Part shown: positions 32,159 through 41,547 of the stretch, one piece after another
How the letters are laid out: each line of letters starts with the position of its first letter
Numbering within the stretch: position 1 is the stretch's first letter
DNA from: Roseobacter sp. MH60115
GTDB lineage: Bacteria; Pseudomonadota; Alphaproteobacteria; Rhodobacterales; Rhodobacteraceae
Length of the DNA: 64,000 bases
Direction: 5' to 3'
Assembly: GCF_015644665.1 (NCBI RefSeq)
Contig: NZ_JADOBQ010000005.1
Span: 124,001-188,000, forward strand
Notes under the pieces: model-generated
What the model saw: only the letters and a program-made list of their open reading frames with translations
What the model was told of the DNA's origin: nothing
Database searches by the model: none
Made by a program: the position numbers and the translations under genes

Positions 32159-33018
32159 CCCGCACCGTTTATGTAAATGGCGACTACCTGCCCGAAACCG
32201 AAGCGACCGTTTCAATCTTTGATCGCGGTTTTCTGATGGCGGATGGTGTCTATGAAGTCACCTCTGTTCTGGGTGGCAAACTGATCGATTTCGACGGCCA
32301 CGCGGTGCGCTTGCAGCGGTCGCTTGATGAGCTGGAGATGCGCAGCCCGATCAGCAAGGAGGACTTGCTGGAGGTCCACCGCGAGCTTTTGCGGGTCAAT
32401 GAGATCGACGAGGGCATGATCTATTTGCAGATCACGCGCGGCGCGCCAGGTGATCGCGATTTTGTCTTTCCCGATCCGGAAACGACCACGCCAACCATTG
32501 TGCTCTTCACCCAGAACAAGCCGGGTCTGGCGAACAGCCCGGCGGCTCAAAAGGGGATGAAGGTCATCAGTATAGACGACATTCGCTGGGGCCGCCGCGA
32601 TATCAAGACGGTACAGCTGCTCTATCCGTCGATGGGCAAAATGATGGCCAAGAAGGCCGGTGCCGATGACGCCTGGATGATCGAGGATGGCTATGTCACC
32701 GAAGGCACCTCGAACAACGCTTACATCGTGAAGGGCAACAAGATCATCACCCGGGCGCTGTCGAACGATATTCTGCACGGGATCACGCGCGCCGCTGTTC
32801 TGCGGTTTGCGCAGGAGGCGCAGATGGAAGTGGAAGAGCGCAACTTTACCATCGATGAGGCGAAAAAGGCCGATGAGGCGTTTATCACCTCGGCCAGCAC
32901 ATTTGTGATGCCGGTGGTGGAGATTGATGGGGTGGCTCTGGGTGAGGGCGTGCCGGGCCGCGTGGCGCCGCGCCTGCGCGAAATTTATCTGGAAGAGAGC
33001 CTGAAAGCGGCCGTCTGA
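32155..33018 (+). CDS. dat: D-amino acid aminotransferase
   Basis: 287-residue fold-type IV PLP enzyme. SIFDRGFLMADGVYEVTSV opens the family pattern; Lys151 in GRRDIKTVQLLY is the PLP lysine; DGYVTEGTSNNAYIV carries the PLP-ring Glu; DILHGITRAAVL is typical. It would interconvert D-alanine plus 2-oxoglutarate with pyruvate plus D-glutamate, feeding the upstream DgcN-DgcA steps. ATGA overlap with the Nudix gene shows coupling. Branched-chain aminotransferase is the main alternative but the sequence favours the D-amino-acid group. Confidence 0.88.
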   Translation: MTRTVYVNGDYLPETEATVSIFDRGFLMADGVYEVTSVLGGKLIDFDGHAVRLQRSLDELEMRSPISKEDLLEVHRELLRVNEIDEGMIYLQITRGAPGDRDFVFPDPETTTPTIVLFTQNKPGLANSPAAQKGMKVISIDDIRWGRRDIKTVQLLYPSMGKMMAKKAGADDAWMIEDGYVTEGTSNNAYIVKGNKIITRALSNDILHGITRAAVLRFAQEAQMEVEERNFTIDEAKKADEAFITSASTFVMPVVEIDGVALGEGVPGRVAPRLREIYLEESLKAAV

Positions 33019-33534
33019 ACGGCTGGTAAAATCTCGATACAACCGCCGACGGTGATCTGATCGACCGGTTGCAGTCCTTTGAAAGACGGCAAAATACGCG
33101 TCGATTTTGCGGTCGTGTCTTGCTGGGACCTATCGACTTGAGCGCCGGTCGGGTGCTTTCTGGGCCTCTTCTCCTTTTGCTTGGCAGGAGGGCGCAGCGG
33201 CACGGTGCGTCCAACTTTCCAAATGGGACGGAACGGTTCGTACGGGGCATGATATCCCGCATGGGTCGAGCGCCGAACGACGCGGGTTTTCAAAGGACTT
33301 TTTAGTGGTCGATCTCATAGGTCCCTCCGATGCTGATGGCGTCGCCTTCAAACCGGTTGCAAGCTTCGACGTCGTGTTGCGTGATCTCAGCAGAGCCGTA
33401 TCGGTCGCAGCGATGTCCTTCAATTCATATCCAATCATCGACAACTTCGGTGATGATCTGACCTGGAATTTAACTGATTTCAGCGGACTCACTTAGCTGT
33501 TTAGATGTCTCGCCAAGGGACATGAAAGCACCCG
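33019..33534. other. Long non-coding or degraded stretch after dat
   Basis: About 515 bases without a gene I can support. A 7-base hairpin GCAAAAT / ATTTTGC (33089-33110, 8-base loop) lies 70 bases after dat and may end its transcript. An open frame on the plus strand ending near 33496 contains a protein-like stretch (about 33303-33496) but has no ribosome site and no recognised homology; it may be a remnant. Confidence 0.45.
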
Positions 33535-33846
33535 TCAGCTTGTGCCGACGTTCTCCTTGAACGCCGTCTCAAAGGCCTTCTGCTGATCGTCGGTTGCGTC
33601 GGTCTGATAGTTGGCTTTCCATTCCGCCATGGTCATGCCGTAGAACAGCTCGCGTGCCTCATCCTTGCCCATCTCGATGCCTTTCTCGGCGGCGGCTTCC
33701 TGATACCAGCGGCTGAGACAGTTGCGGCAGAACCCGGCCAGGTTCATCATGTCGATGTTCTGCACATCGGTGCGGTCTTCCATCAAATGCTTCTGCAGGC
33801 GGCGAAAGGCGGCGGCCTGAAGTTCGATCTCTGTCTGGCTGGGCAC
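33535..33846 (-). CDS. DUF1244 domain-containing protein
   Basis: 103-residue soluble protein of the DUF1244 family, conserved across proteobacteria. The diagnostic core is RTDVQNIDMMNLAGFCRNCLSRWY, with two conserved cysteines, followed by MGKDEARELFYGMTMAEWK. The GTG at 33846 follows AAGGAG by 9 bases and restores the normal length; an earlier ATG would lengthen it without homology. Function unknown. Divergent from pyk. Confidence 0.9.
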   Translation of the reverse strand: MPSQTEIELQAAAFRRLQKHLMEDRTDVQNIDMMNLAGFCRNCLSRWYQEAAAEKGIEMGKDEARELFYGMTMAEWKANYQTDATDDQQKAFETAFKENVGTS

Positions 33847-34071
33847 GGCGGTGGTCTCCTTTGCGGCTGCCCTTAAGATTGGGATGGTGCAGCGCCCTGT
33901 CAACCGTGTCCGAGCGCTTGCAGCTTGTGCACCTTGCGTGTCATCAAGGTTTTATTCTGGCCGTTCAGGATGAGCACAGTTGCCCCGTGGCGCATCATGC
34001 GACATAAGGTGCGCAATCCCGTTAGCGGTAACAACTTGCTGGCAGTTACAGGACGAAGGAACGACAGGAAA

Positions 34072-35520
34072 ATGAGACGCTCGCGCAATGTCAAGATCGT
34101 GGCCACACTGGGGCCTGCCTCCGAAGACTATGAGACGATCCACGCGCTGCACCTCGCGGGCGCGGATGTGTTTCGCCTGAACATGAGCCACGGCAGCCAC
34201 GAAGAGATCCGCGAAAAGCACAAGATCATCCGCCAGATCGAAGAGGACACGGGCGGCAGCATCTGCATTCTGGCCGACCTTCAGGGGCCAAAGCTGCGCG
34301 TTGGCGTGTTCGCAAACGAAGAGGGCGAGATGCTGGAAGAGGGTGCGACGTTCCGCATGGACCTCGACACTGCCGAAGGCGATGTGAACCGTGTGAACCT
34401 GCCTCATCCAGAGATTTTTGCCGCGTTGGAGCCCGGCGCCAGCCTGTTGGTGAACGACGGCAAGATTCGCTTGAAAGTCGAGGCCTGCGGTTCGGATTTC
34501 GCGGAGTGTACGGTGATCGCCGGTGGTGTCATCTCGAACCGCAAGGGTGTGAATGTGCCGGATGTTGTGCTGCCGCTGGCCGCGCTCTCTGACAAGGATC
34601 GCAAGGATCTGGAGTTTGTCTGCGATCTGGGTGTCGATTGGCTGGCGCTGAGCTTTGTGCAGCGGCCCGAAGATGTTCTGGAAGCCTCTGACCTTGCAAA
34701 TGGACGCGCGGCGATCCTCAGCAAGATCGAGAAACCGGCGGCGGTGGCGAATTTTGATGACATTCTGAAGGTCAGCGACGGGATCATGGTTGCGCGCGGC
34801 GATCTGGGTGTGGAACTGCCGGTGCAGAACGTGCCGCCGATCCAGAAGCGGTTGGTGCGCAAGTGCCGCTCTGCCGCCAAACCGGTGATCGTGGCGACAC
34901 AGATGCTGGAAAGCATGATCGAAAGCCCGATGCCGACGCGCGCCGAAGTCTCGGACGTCGCGACCGCCATCTACGAGGGGGCGGATGCCGTCATGCTCTC
35001 GGCAGAGTCGGCGGCGGGTGATTATCCGATGGAGGCGGTGACAACGATGAACAACGTTGCCACCGAGGTCGAACAGGATCCGACCTATGCCAAGATCATG
35101 ATTGCCTCGCGTGATGCGCCGGGCACGACGATTGCGGATGCCATCGTCTCTGCCGCGCGCGAAATCGCCGAAAAGACCGATATCAAGGCGATCTGCTGTT
35201 TCAGTCAAAGCGGGACAACCGCGGCGCTGGTGGCGCGGGAGCGGCCCATGGTGCCGATCCTGACGATGACACCGTTGAAGAGCACGGCGCGCCGCCTGAC
35301 ACTGACCTGGGGCACGAACTGCGTGATCACCGATGTGCTGGAACGCTTCAAGATGGCGGTGGTTGCCTCTGCCAAAGCGGCGCGGGATCAGGGCTATGCC
35401 GGCCCGGAAGATCAGATCGTGGTGACCGCAGGTGTGCCTTTCAATGTTCCTGGCAGCACCAATATTCTCCGAGTTGCGCCCTGCGACGAACGTTTGATTT
35501 TCAGCACCGACCCGGAGTAG
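34072..35520 (+). CDS. pyk: Pyruvate kinase
   Basis: 482-residue glycolytic enzyme transferring phosphate from phosphoenolpyruvate to ADP. The N-terminus RRSRNVKIVATLGPASEDYE, the barrel motifs FRLNMSHGSHEEIRE, ILADLQGPKLRVG and ILSKIEKPAAVANFDDIL, and the catalytic signature GIMVARGDLGVELPVQNV are all intact, as is VIVATQMLESMI. The C-terminal allosteric domain is complete. The ATG at 34072 is chosen by homology; longer in-frame starts lie in non-conserved sequence. Followed by a small membrane protein gene. Confidence 0.97.
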   Translation: MRRSRNVKIVATLGPASEDYETIHALHLAGADVFRLNMSHGSHEEIREKHKIIRQIEEDTGGSICILADLQGPKLRVGVFANEEGEMLEEGATFRMDLDTAEGDVNRVNLPHPEIFAALEPGASLLVNDGKIRLKVEACGSDFAECTVIAGGVISNRKGVNVPDVVLPLAALSDKDRKDLEFVCDLGVDWLALSFVQRPEDVLEASDLANGRAAILSKIEKPAAVANFDDILKVSDGIMVARGDLGVELPVQNVPPIQKRLVRKCRSAAKPVIVATQMLESMIESPMPTRAEVSDVATAIYEGADAVMLSAESAAGDYPMEAVTTMNNVATEVEQDPTYAKIMIASRDAPGTTIADAIVSAAREIAEKTDIKAICCFSQSGTTAALVARERPMVPILTMTPLKSTARRLTLTWGTNCVITDVLERFKMAVVASAKAARDQGYAGPEDQIVVTAGVPFNVPGSTNILRVAPCDERLIFSTDPE

Positions 35521-35553
35521 CCCTTTCCCGCGAAAGAACGGGGAGGTGCGGCC

Positions 35554-35778
35554 ATGGATGCCGACCCGGCGCTGGTGCTAGGCATCGTCATTGGGGCGTT
35601 TTCAATCATTTCGATCTATGCGGCGCTCGTAGATCGTCGGCTGCCCCGAACCTCGGCCCTGACGGTGTTGCTGGCCACTGGACTGGTCGTCTGTGCGACC
35701 ACGACATCGGAGGTCGGATACACCGCCGCGTCCCAGCCCAGGACCTTCGTGAACGTCTTTGTGAAATACCTGCCGTAG
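35554..35778 (+). CDS. Small membrane protein downstream of pyk
   Basis: 74 residues with two hydrophobic helices (about 7-25 and 34-52): ALVLGIVIGAFSIISIYAAL and SALTVLLATGLVVCA. A strong GGGGAGG precedes the ATG, and it begins 33 bases after pyk, so it is probably co-transcribed. Similar small membrane proteins follow pyk in related Rhodobacteraceae as far as I recall; no function is known. Confidence 0.75.
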   Translation: MDADPALVLGIVIGAFSIISIYAALVDRRLPRTSALTVLLATGLVVCATTTSEVGYTAASQPRTFVNVFVKYLP

Positions 35779-35802
35779 GGCGCGGCCGTGACGCATCTGC
35801 TC

Positions 35803-35831
35803 TTGCCATCTGCGGCGCAACCTCCTATAGC
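35803..35831 (+). promoter_or_regulatory. Candidate promoter of rpmI-rplT
   Basis: TTGCCA (35803-35808), a 17-base spacer and TATAGC (35826-35831). The transcript would start near 35838, giving a leader of about 70 bases before rpmI. Hexamer matches are 5/6 and 4/6. Confidence 0.55.
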
Positions 35832-35908
35832 GCAGCTTCTTATCCGCCCGACCGGCTCAAGTGGCATGCCGAGTCGCGCGCAAACCGACCCAAGATCAGG
35901 AGACGGAA

Positions 35909-36109
35909 ATGCCCAAGATGAAGACGAAATCGAGCGCCAAGAAGCGCTTTAAGGTGACGGCCACCGGTAAGGTGATGGCCGGTCAGGCTGGCAAACGCCA
36001 CGGGATGATCAAGCGGACACGCAAGTTCATCCGTGATGCGCGCGGGACAACAACGCTCTCCGCGCCGGACGCCAAAATCGTCAAGGGCTTCATGCCCTAC
36101 GACCGCTAA
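35909..36109 (+). CDS. rpmI: 50S ribosomal protein L35 (bL35)
   Basis: 66-residue basic protein of the large ribosomal subunit. The sequence [20 protein letters not shown], then GKRHGMIKR and ending in MPYDR is characteristic. CAGGAGA precedes the ATG at 35909, and longer in-frame starts fall in the leader. It is followed 18 bases later by rplT; infC, often upstream in other bacteria, is absent here. Confidence 0.97.
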   Translation: MPKMKTKSSAKKRFKVTATGKVMAGQAGKRHGMIKRTRKFIRDARGTTTLSAPDAKIVKGFMPYDR

Positions 36110-36127
36110 GCCTGAAGGAGCTAAGAT

Positions 36128-36493
36128 ATGTCCCGAGTTAAAGGTGGAACCGTCACCCACGCCCGTCACAAGAAGGTCATCAAGGCCGCCAAAGGCTATT
36201 ATGGCCGCCGCAAGAGCACCTTCAAGGTCGCGCGTCAGGCCGTCGACAAGGCCAACCAATACGCCACCCGTGACCGCAAGAACCGCAAGCGCAATTTCCG
36301 CGCGCTGTGGATCCAGCGGATCAACGCGGCTGTGCGAAGCCACGACGAAGCGCTGACATACAGCCGTTTCATCAACGGTCTGTCGCTGGCCGGCATCGAG
36401 GTGGACCGCAAGGTTCTGGCCGATCTCGCCGTGCACGAACCCGATGCTTTCAGCGCGATCGTGAAACAGGCGCAGGACGCGCTCGCAGCCTGA
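36128..36493 (+). CDS. rplT: 50S ribosomal protein L20 (bL20)
   Basis: 121-residue 23S rRNA-binding protein needed early in large-subunit assembly and, in many bacteria, an autogenous repressor of the rpmI-rplT unit. Conserved segments are [40 protein letters not shown] and [25 protein letters not shown] lies before the ATG. A rho-independent terminator follows 22 bases after the stop. Confidence 0.98.
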   Translation: MSRVKGGTVTHARHKKVIKAAKGYYGRRKSTFKVARQAVDKANQYATRDRKNRKRNFRALWIQRINAAVRSHDEALTYSRFINGLSLAGIEVDRKVLADLAVHEPDAFSAIVKQAQDALAA

Positions 36494-36514
36494 TCCGCGC
36501 AAAGCGAAATCTCG

Positions 36515-36545
36515 AAAGCCGCTCCACACCGGGGCGGCTTTTTTC
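36515..36545 (+). terminator. Rho-independent terminator of rpmI-rplT
   Basis: Stem AAAGCCGCTCC / GGGGCGGCTTT (one G-U pair) with a 5-base loop, running into a T-run (TTTTTT). It stands just after rplT and ends the operon. Confidence 0.9.
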
Positions 36546-36655
36546 ATGCCGGGTCGATGTACGCATGCGCCTTTCCACGACCCGGAGGCCAACGGGTCTT
36601 GAGCCCATGCCATTAAATGGTACAAGCTCGACATCTGAACAAACGCGAAAGCGCA

Positions 36656-37555
36656 ATGGCGGCAACAGGTAAACCCCCTTCCAAAAATGACGAGGATGTC
36701 GGTCTGAAAGATCGGATCGTGAGCGCGTTGATCATCGGGGTCATCCGGTCGCTCACGCTTTTGCCGTATCGCACCCGCATTCCGGTGGGGGGATGGGTGA
36801 TCTCGCGTCTGGTCGCCCCGATCATCGGATATCGCGGGCGGATACGCGACAACATGCATTTCATCTTTCCGGAGATGCCCGAGGACGACGTCGAGCAGAT
36901 GACACGTGACGTGCCCGACCAGATCGGCCGCACCTTGTGTGAATTGTTCTCGCCGCGGAAACTGGTCGAGACCGCCCGGAACACGCCGGTCACCGGAGAC
37001 GGTATCGATGCGGTGGACGCGGCGCGCGAAGCAGGCCGTCCGATCATTCTCGTATCAGGCCATATCGGCAACTATGACATCGTGCGGTCCAAGCTGATCC
37101 AGCGCGGTCACCAGGTTGGCGGGCTGTACCGGAGCATGAACTACAAGGGGTTCAATGACTTCTACGTCTCGCGCATCAGCCAGGTGGGCACCCCGCTGTT
37201 TCTGCGCGGACGCCGGGGCATGGGAGAGATGGTCAAGTTCCTCAAGGCGGGCAATGCGATTGCGCTGCTGATCGACCAGCACATGTGGGCGGGGGCGCCC
37301 CTGAAATTCTTTGGCAAAACGGCGTATACAGCACTGTCAGCGGCGGAGCTGGCGCTGCGCTATGATGCCTTGTTGGTGCCATGCTACGGCATCCGGCAGC
37401 CTGATGGTCTGAGTTTCAAGGTGGTATTGGAAGCGCCGATCCCGCACACGACACCCGAGGAGATGACGCAGGCCCTCAATGACAGCCTCGAAGCGCAGGT
37501 GCGCGCCAACATGGCGCAGTGGCTTTGGGTGCATCGACGCTGGAAGGCACAGTAG
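36656..37555 (+). CDS. Lysophospholipid/lauroyl acyltransferase (LpxL/HtrB family)
   Basis: 299 residues (312 if the ATG at 36617 is used; neither start has a strong ribosome site). Inner-membrane-associated acyltransferase of the lipid A secondary acylation family: one hydrophobic N-terminal helix, then the catalytic His-x4-Asp motif in VSGHIGNYDIV near residue 140 and the substrate segment LIDQHMWAGAPLKFFGK. It would acylate lipid A or ornithine/phospholipid intermediates. No linked envelope genes are nearby. Confidence 0.86.
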   Translation: MAATGKPPSKNDEDVGLKDRIVSALIIGVIRSLTLLPYRTRIPVGGWVISRLVAPIIGYRGRIRDNMHFIFPEMPEDDVEQMTRDVPDQIGRTLCELFSPRKLVETARNTPVTGDGIDAVDAAREAGRPIILVSGHIGNYDIVRSKLIQRGHQVGGLYRSMNYKGFNDFYVSRISQVGTPLFLRGRRGMGEMVKFLKAGNAIALLIDQHMWAGAPLKFFGKTAYTALSAAELALRYDALLVPCYGIRQPDGLSFKVVLEAPIPHTTPEEMTQALNDSLEAQVRANMAQWLWVHRRWKAQ

Positions 37556-37677
37556 CGATAATTTCGGGCAAGGGTCCGGCAGATATGCGCGCCCGGACCT
37601 GACGGGCTTGCGCCGCGAGACATGCAAGGGGATAACCTGTGGTGAGCGCGCATTCATAAAATGGGGAGAACCGATCC

Positions 37678-38487
37678 ATGCTGAAACATCTGACATCTGC
37701 CGCCCTTGGAACCCTTCTGCTGGCCGGGACCGCCGTGGCGCAAAGCTGCGCAGACGGCAAAACGCTGGCCGCGGGCAAACTGACAATCGCCACCGGCAAC
37801 CCGGCGTATTACCCTTGGGTCATCGATGATGCGCCTGAGAGCGGAGAGGGATTTGAAGCCGCCGTGGCCTACGCGCTGGCAACCGAAATGGGGTTCGACG
37901 CCGCCGATGTGGTCTGGACCCGCACCTCCTTTGATCAGGCGATCCAGCCCGGTGCCAAGGATTTCGACCTGAACATGCAGCAGTTCTCGATCACGGCGGA
38001 ACGTGACAAGGTCGTTGATTTCTCAGAGCCCTACTACACGGCACCCATGGCCGTTCTTGTGCGTGGGGGCGACGGGATCGACGTCAGCATGGAGGCGATG
38101 AAAGCGCTCAAATGGGGTGTCGTCGCCTCGACCACAGCGCTGCCCGTGGTGATGGAGGAGATCTCGCCATCGGCAAGTCCGCTGGTTTACGATGACAACG
38201 CAAATGTGGTCGAAGCCATGAAGGCGGGGCAGGTGGATGCCGCCCTTTTTGATCTGCCGACGGCACTTTATCTCTCGGCGGTCGTTCTGGAGGGCGGCAA
38301 GGTGCTGGGCCAGTTCGCCCCGGACGAGAGCGCCAACCCCGATCACTTTGGCATGCTGATGACCGAAGGCAATCCCCTCAAGGAATGTGTGGATGCCGCC
38401 CTCTCGGCGATGAAGGCGGACGGGTCGCTGGCCGCCATCGAAGCGGAATGGTTGCAGCAGGCGACAGGCGTGCCCCTGATCCAGTAA
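37678..38487 (+). CDS. Polar amino acid ABC transporter substrate-binding protein
   Basis: 269-residue periplasmic receptor of the SBP_bac_3 family. Signal peptide MLKHLTSAALGTLLLAGTAVA, then GKLTIATGNPAYYPWVI, QFSITAERDKVVDFSEPYY and VDAALFDLPTALYL. The motif STTALPV replaces the commoner GTT-x-E, so the ligand may not be a simple acidic or basic amino acid. First gene of a three-gene importer; the permease starts 10 bases downstream. Confidence 0.9.
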   Translation: MLKHLTSAALGTLLLAGTAVAQSCADGKTLAAGKLTIATGNPAYYPWVIDDAPESGEGFEAAVAYALATEMGFDAADVVWTRTSFDQAIQPGAKDFDLNMQQFSITAERDKVVDFSEPYYTAPMAVLVRGGDGIDVSMEAMKALKWGVVASTTALPVVMEEISPSASPLVYDDNANVVEAMKAGQVDAALFDLPTALYLSAVVLEGGKVLGQFAPDESANPDHFGMLMTEGNPLKECVDAALSAMKADGSLAAIEAEWLQQATGVPLIQ

Positions 38488-38497
38488 GGCCCCGTCA

Positions 38498-39307
38498 GTG
38501 AACCGTAGGCAAACATATGAGGCGGCGCAGCGGCGGCGCTCGCTGGCCGTGGCGGGCGTCAGTACGTTTGCCGTGCTGGCCGCGATCATCCTGCTGGTGC
38601 CGCTTGCGCCCGGCTGGCCTGCGGTCAAGGCCAGTTTTTTCGACGGCGGCGTCTTTGTACAGACCTTCCCGACGTTGCTGCAGGCCTTCCTGATCGACGT
38701 GATGATCTTTGCCTGGTCGGTTCCGCTCATCCTCGGGCTGGGGCTGGCGATTGCCTTGGCGCGGGGTGCGCAGGCCCCGGCGCTCTTCCCGCTGCGGATT
38801 TTCGGGGCCCTATACGTCGATATCTTTCGCGGGGTGCCGGTGGTGCTGACCATCTACCTGATCGGCTTTGGCGTGCCGGGTCTTGGTCTGCCGCGCCCAT
38901 GGAATTCGCCCTACATCTGGGGCACCGTTGCCTTGGTGCTGACCTATTCCGCCTATATCGCCGAAGTGCTGCGCTCCGGCATCGAGAGCATCCACGCCAG
39001 CCAGCGGAATGCCGCGATCTGCCTTGGCCTCAGCGAGCGGGACACCATGCGCTACGTGATCCTGCCGCAGGCCATTCGCCGCGTGGTCCCGGCGAATATG
39101 AACATGTTCGTGGCGCTGCAAAAGGATGTGGCGCTGCTGTCCTTCATTGGTCCAGTGGAGATTTTGAGGCAGGCGGGCATCTACAAAAGCCTGCTGGCAA
39201 ATTTCACGCCTTACGTGGTTGCCGCTGTCATCTTCCTCGCCGTGACCGTTCCGGCCACACGCTATGCGGACCACCTGCTGAACAGGGACCGCGATGCCCG
39301 AAGCTAA
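38498..39307 (+). CDS. Amino acid ABC transporter permease
   Basis: 269-residue inner-membrane subunit of the HisMQ type with about five helices. The cytoplasmic EAA loop is visible as [41 protein letters not shown] (shown here only to mark its limits at about residues 155-200), and [19 protein letters not shown] precedes it. The GTG start at 38498 has AAGG upstream. The last 14 bases overlap the ATPase gene, which confirms one transcript. Confidence 0.91.
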   Translation: MNRRQTYEAAQRRRSLAVAGVSTFAVLAAIILLVPLAPGWPAVKASFFDGGVFVQTFPTLLQAFLIDVMIFAWSVPLILGLGLAIALARGAQAPALFPLRIFGALYVDIFRGVPVVLTIYLIGFGVPGLGLPRPWNSPYIWGTVALVLTYSAYIAEVLRSGIESIHASQRNAAICLGLSERDTMRYVILPQAIRRVVPANMNMFVALQKDVALLSFIGPVEILRQAGIYKSLLANFTPYVVAAVIFLAVTVPATRYADHLLNRDRDARS

Positions 39308-40022
39308 GCTGTCCCTGCGCGGCGTGCAGAAATCTTTTGGTGACAATCAGGTCCTGCGCGGCATCGATCTGGACGTGGCAGCGGGCGAGATGATCTGCCT
39401 GATTGGCGCGTCCGGGTCCGGCAAATCCACGCTGTTGCGCTGTATCAACCAGCTGGAACCGATTGATGACGGTACTGTCTGGCTGGACGGGCTGGATATC
39501 TCCGAGCCGGGTCTCGATCTGGGACCGGTGCGGCGGCGCATTGGCATCGTGTTCCAGTCCTACAACCTTTTCCCGCATATGTCTGCGCTGGACAATGTGC
39601 TGCTCGCCCCGCGCCGCGTGCTGGGCGAGGACAGCACGGCACAGGCTGAGGCGCTGTTTGAGCGGTTCGGGTTGGCGCAGCACATGCGCAAGTATCCCGA
39701 TCAGCTGTCCGGTGGTCAGCAACAGCGTGTGGCTGTGATCCGCGCCTTGGCCATGCAGCCCGAGATCATGCTCTTTGACGAGATCACGGCTGCTCTTGAT
39801 CCGGAACTGGTGGGTGAGGTGCTGAACGTCCTGCGCCAGCTGCGCAGCGAAGGCATGACGATGATCCTGGCAACCCACGAGATGGGTTTTGCCCGCGAAC
39901 TGGCGGATCGTGTCTGTTTCATGGATGGCGGCGTGATCGTGGAGGAAGGCCCGCCAGAGCAGATATTCACCGCCCCCGAGGTCGCACGGACACAGGCTTT
40001 CCTGCGCTCGGTCCTGCGGTAA
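39294..40022 (+). CDS. Amino acid ABC transporter ATP-binding protein
   Basis: 242-residue ATPase of the GlnQ/HisP type. Walker [14 protein letters not shown] near residue 40, Q-loop [11 protein letters not shown], signature [15 protein letters not shown], Walker [15 protein letters not shown] and the switch histidine in [11 protein letters not shown]. The Walker B segment reads DEITAALD where most members have DEPTSALD; Ile replaces Pro, which also occurs in the family. It overlaps the permease by 14 bases and ends the operon. Confidence 0.94.
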   Translation: MPEAKLSLRGVQKSFGDNQVLRGIDLDVAAGEMICLIGASGSGKSTLLRCINQLEPIDDGTVWLDGLDISEPGLDLGPVRRRIGIVFQSYNLFPHMSALDNVLLAPRRVLGEDSTAQAEALFERFGLAQHMRKYPDQLSGGQQQRVAVIRALAMQPEIMLFDEITAALDPELVGEVLNVLRQLRSEGMTMILATHEMGFARELADRVCFMDGGVIVEEGPPEQIFTAPEVARTQAFLRSVLR

Positions 40023-40127
40023 ACTTCAAGTGTCAGCAGGCGGCCCGGTGACATTGCACCTTTCGCTTGTCTTGCAATCGGCGATCATTCTGCTAGCACC
40101 GGCGCACCTGTGAATAGCGAGGCAGAG

Positions 40128-41201
40128 ATGGACGATCTCAAGCAAAAATATCTGGGCCAGATTGCGGAGGCCGGCGACGAATCCGCGCTGGAGAGCATCC
40201 GGCTCGCCGCCGTGGGGAAAAAGGGTGAGGTTGCGCTGAAGATGCGCGAGCTTGGCAAGATGACCCCCGAGGAGCGGCAAACGGCCGGTCCTGCGCTCAA
40301 TGCCTTGAAAGACGAGATCAACTCGGCGCTGGCCGCCAAAAAGGCGGCCCTCGCGGACGCCGCGCTCGATGCGCGGCTGCGCGAGGAGTGGCTGGACGTG
40401 ACCTTGCCTGCGCGCGGCACGCGTCAGGGCACCATCCACCCGATCAGCCAGGTCACGGAAGAGGTCACCGCGATCTTTGCCGAAATGGGGTTTTCGGTCG
40501 CCGAAGGCCCGCGCATCGACACCGATTGGTACAATTTCGACGCGCTGAACATCCCCGGACATCACCCCGCGCGCGCCGAAATGGACACGTTCTACATGCA
40601 CCGTGCCGAAGGCGACAATCGCCCGCCACATGTGCTGCGGACCCACACTTCTCCGGTGCAAATCCGGTCGATGGAGAAGATGGGCGCCCCCCTGCGCATC
40701 ATCTGTCCCGGGGGTGTGTACCGCGCGGACTACGACCAGACGCACACGCCGATGTTCCATCAGGTGGAGGGGTTGGCCATCGACAAGGACATCTCCATGG
40801 CGCATCTGAAATGGGTGCTGGAGGAATTCGTGAAGGCCTATTTCGAGGTGGACGGTGTCGATCTGCGGTTCCGCGCCTCGCATTTTCCCTTCACCGAACC
40901 CTCTGCCGAGGTTGACATCCGCTGTTCCTGGGAGGGCGGCACGCTGAAAATCGGCGAAGGCGATGACTGGTTGGAAATTCTCGGCTCCGGCATGGTGCAC
41001 CCCAAGGTGCTCGCCGCGGGGGGCATCGATCCCGACGCCTGGCAGGGCTTTGCCTTTGGCATGGGCATCGACCGCATTGCCATGCTGAAATACGGCGTTC
41101 CGGACCTGCGGGCCTTTTTCGACAGCGACCTGCGCTGGTTGCGCCACTACGGCTTTGCCAGCCTCGATCAACCCAACCTTCATGGCGGGCTGAGCAGGTA
41201 A
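40128..41201 (+). CDS. pheS: Phenylalanine--tRNA ligase alpha subunit
   Basis: 357-residue catalytic subunit. N-terminal coiled coil [17 protein letters not shown]; class II motifs include [19 protein letters not shown], motif 2 [13 protein letters not shown] and motif 3 [17 protein letters not shown]. The ATG at 40128 follows GAGG by 5 bases and matches the normal PheS start; the GTG at 40110 is rejected. pheT follows only after two other genes, at 42446. Confidence 0.97.
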   Translation: MDDLKQKYLGQIAEAGDESALESIRLAAVGKKGEVALKMRELGKMTPEERQTAGPALNALKDEINSALAAKKAALADAALDARLREEWLDVTLPARGTRQGTIHPISQVTEEVTAIFAEMGFSVAEGPRIDTDWYNFDALNIPGHHPARAEMDTFYMHRAEGDNRPPHVLRTHTSPVQIRSMEKMGAPLRIICPGGVYRADYDQTHTPMFHQVEGLAIDKDISMAHLKWVLEEFVKAYFEVDGVDLRFRASHFPFTEPSAEVDIRCSWEGGTLKIGEGDDWLEILGSGMVHPKVLAAGGIDPDAWQGFAFGMGIDRIAMLKYGVPDLRAFFDSDLRWLRHYGFASLDQPNLHGGLSR

Positions 41202-41239
41202 GCGTCGACGTCTCGGTTTTACCGTGCTATATTCCCGCT

Positions 41240-41491
41240 ATGGTAGAGGAAGAACACACGCCCGACCGGGGTTTTCGCGTCTTGCTTGTGACAGTTATGC
41301 TGTGCCTGATCATCCTGGCACATGTGTTTATGTGGCTGTCTGATATGCCTCGCGATCTCAAGATCGTCTTTACGGTTTTGAATGTTGCCGGATGGACGGT
41401 TGTCCTGGCGCCGATCCTGCTTGTGGACCGGTGGCTTGCGACATCCCGGCACGATGTCGAGGACGACGAGCAAGTGCCCCACTCCCTGTGA
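41240..41491 (+). CDS. Small membrane protein between pheS and pheT
   Basis: 83 residues with two hydrophobic helices (about 13-33 and 43-63): LLVTVMLCLIILAHVFMWL and IVFTVLNVAGWTVVLAPILLV, and a charged C-terminus (RHDVEDDEQ). No known domain. It starts 39 bases after pheS and is probably carried on the pheS transcript. The ribosome site is poor, so the start is uncertain. Confidence 0.65.
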   Translation: MVEEEHTPDRGFRVLLVTVMLCLIILAHVFMWLSDMPRDLKIVFTVLNVAGWTVVLAPILLVDRWLATSRHDVEDDEQVPHSL

Positions 41492-41547
41492 CCGGCGCTT
41501 ACGCGGAAGTGATGTGACACCGCGCAAGCGGTGCGTAGAGTGCGGAT

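Noticed and set aside
33107-33496. 129-codon plus-strand frame as a real gene.
   Set aside because: Start region is antisense-like and lacks a ribosome site; no family recognised. Kept only as a possible relic.
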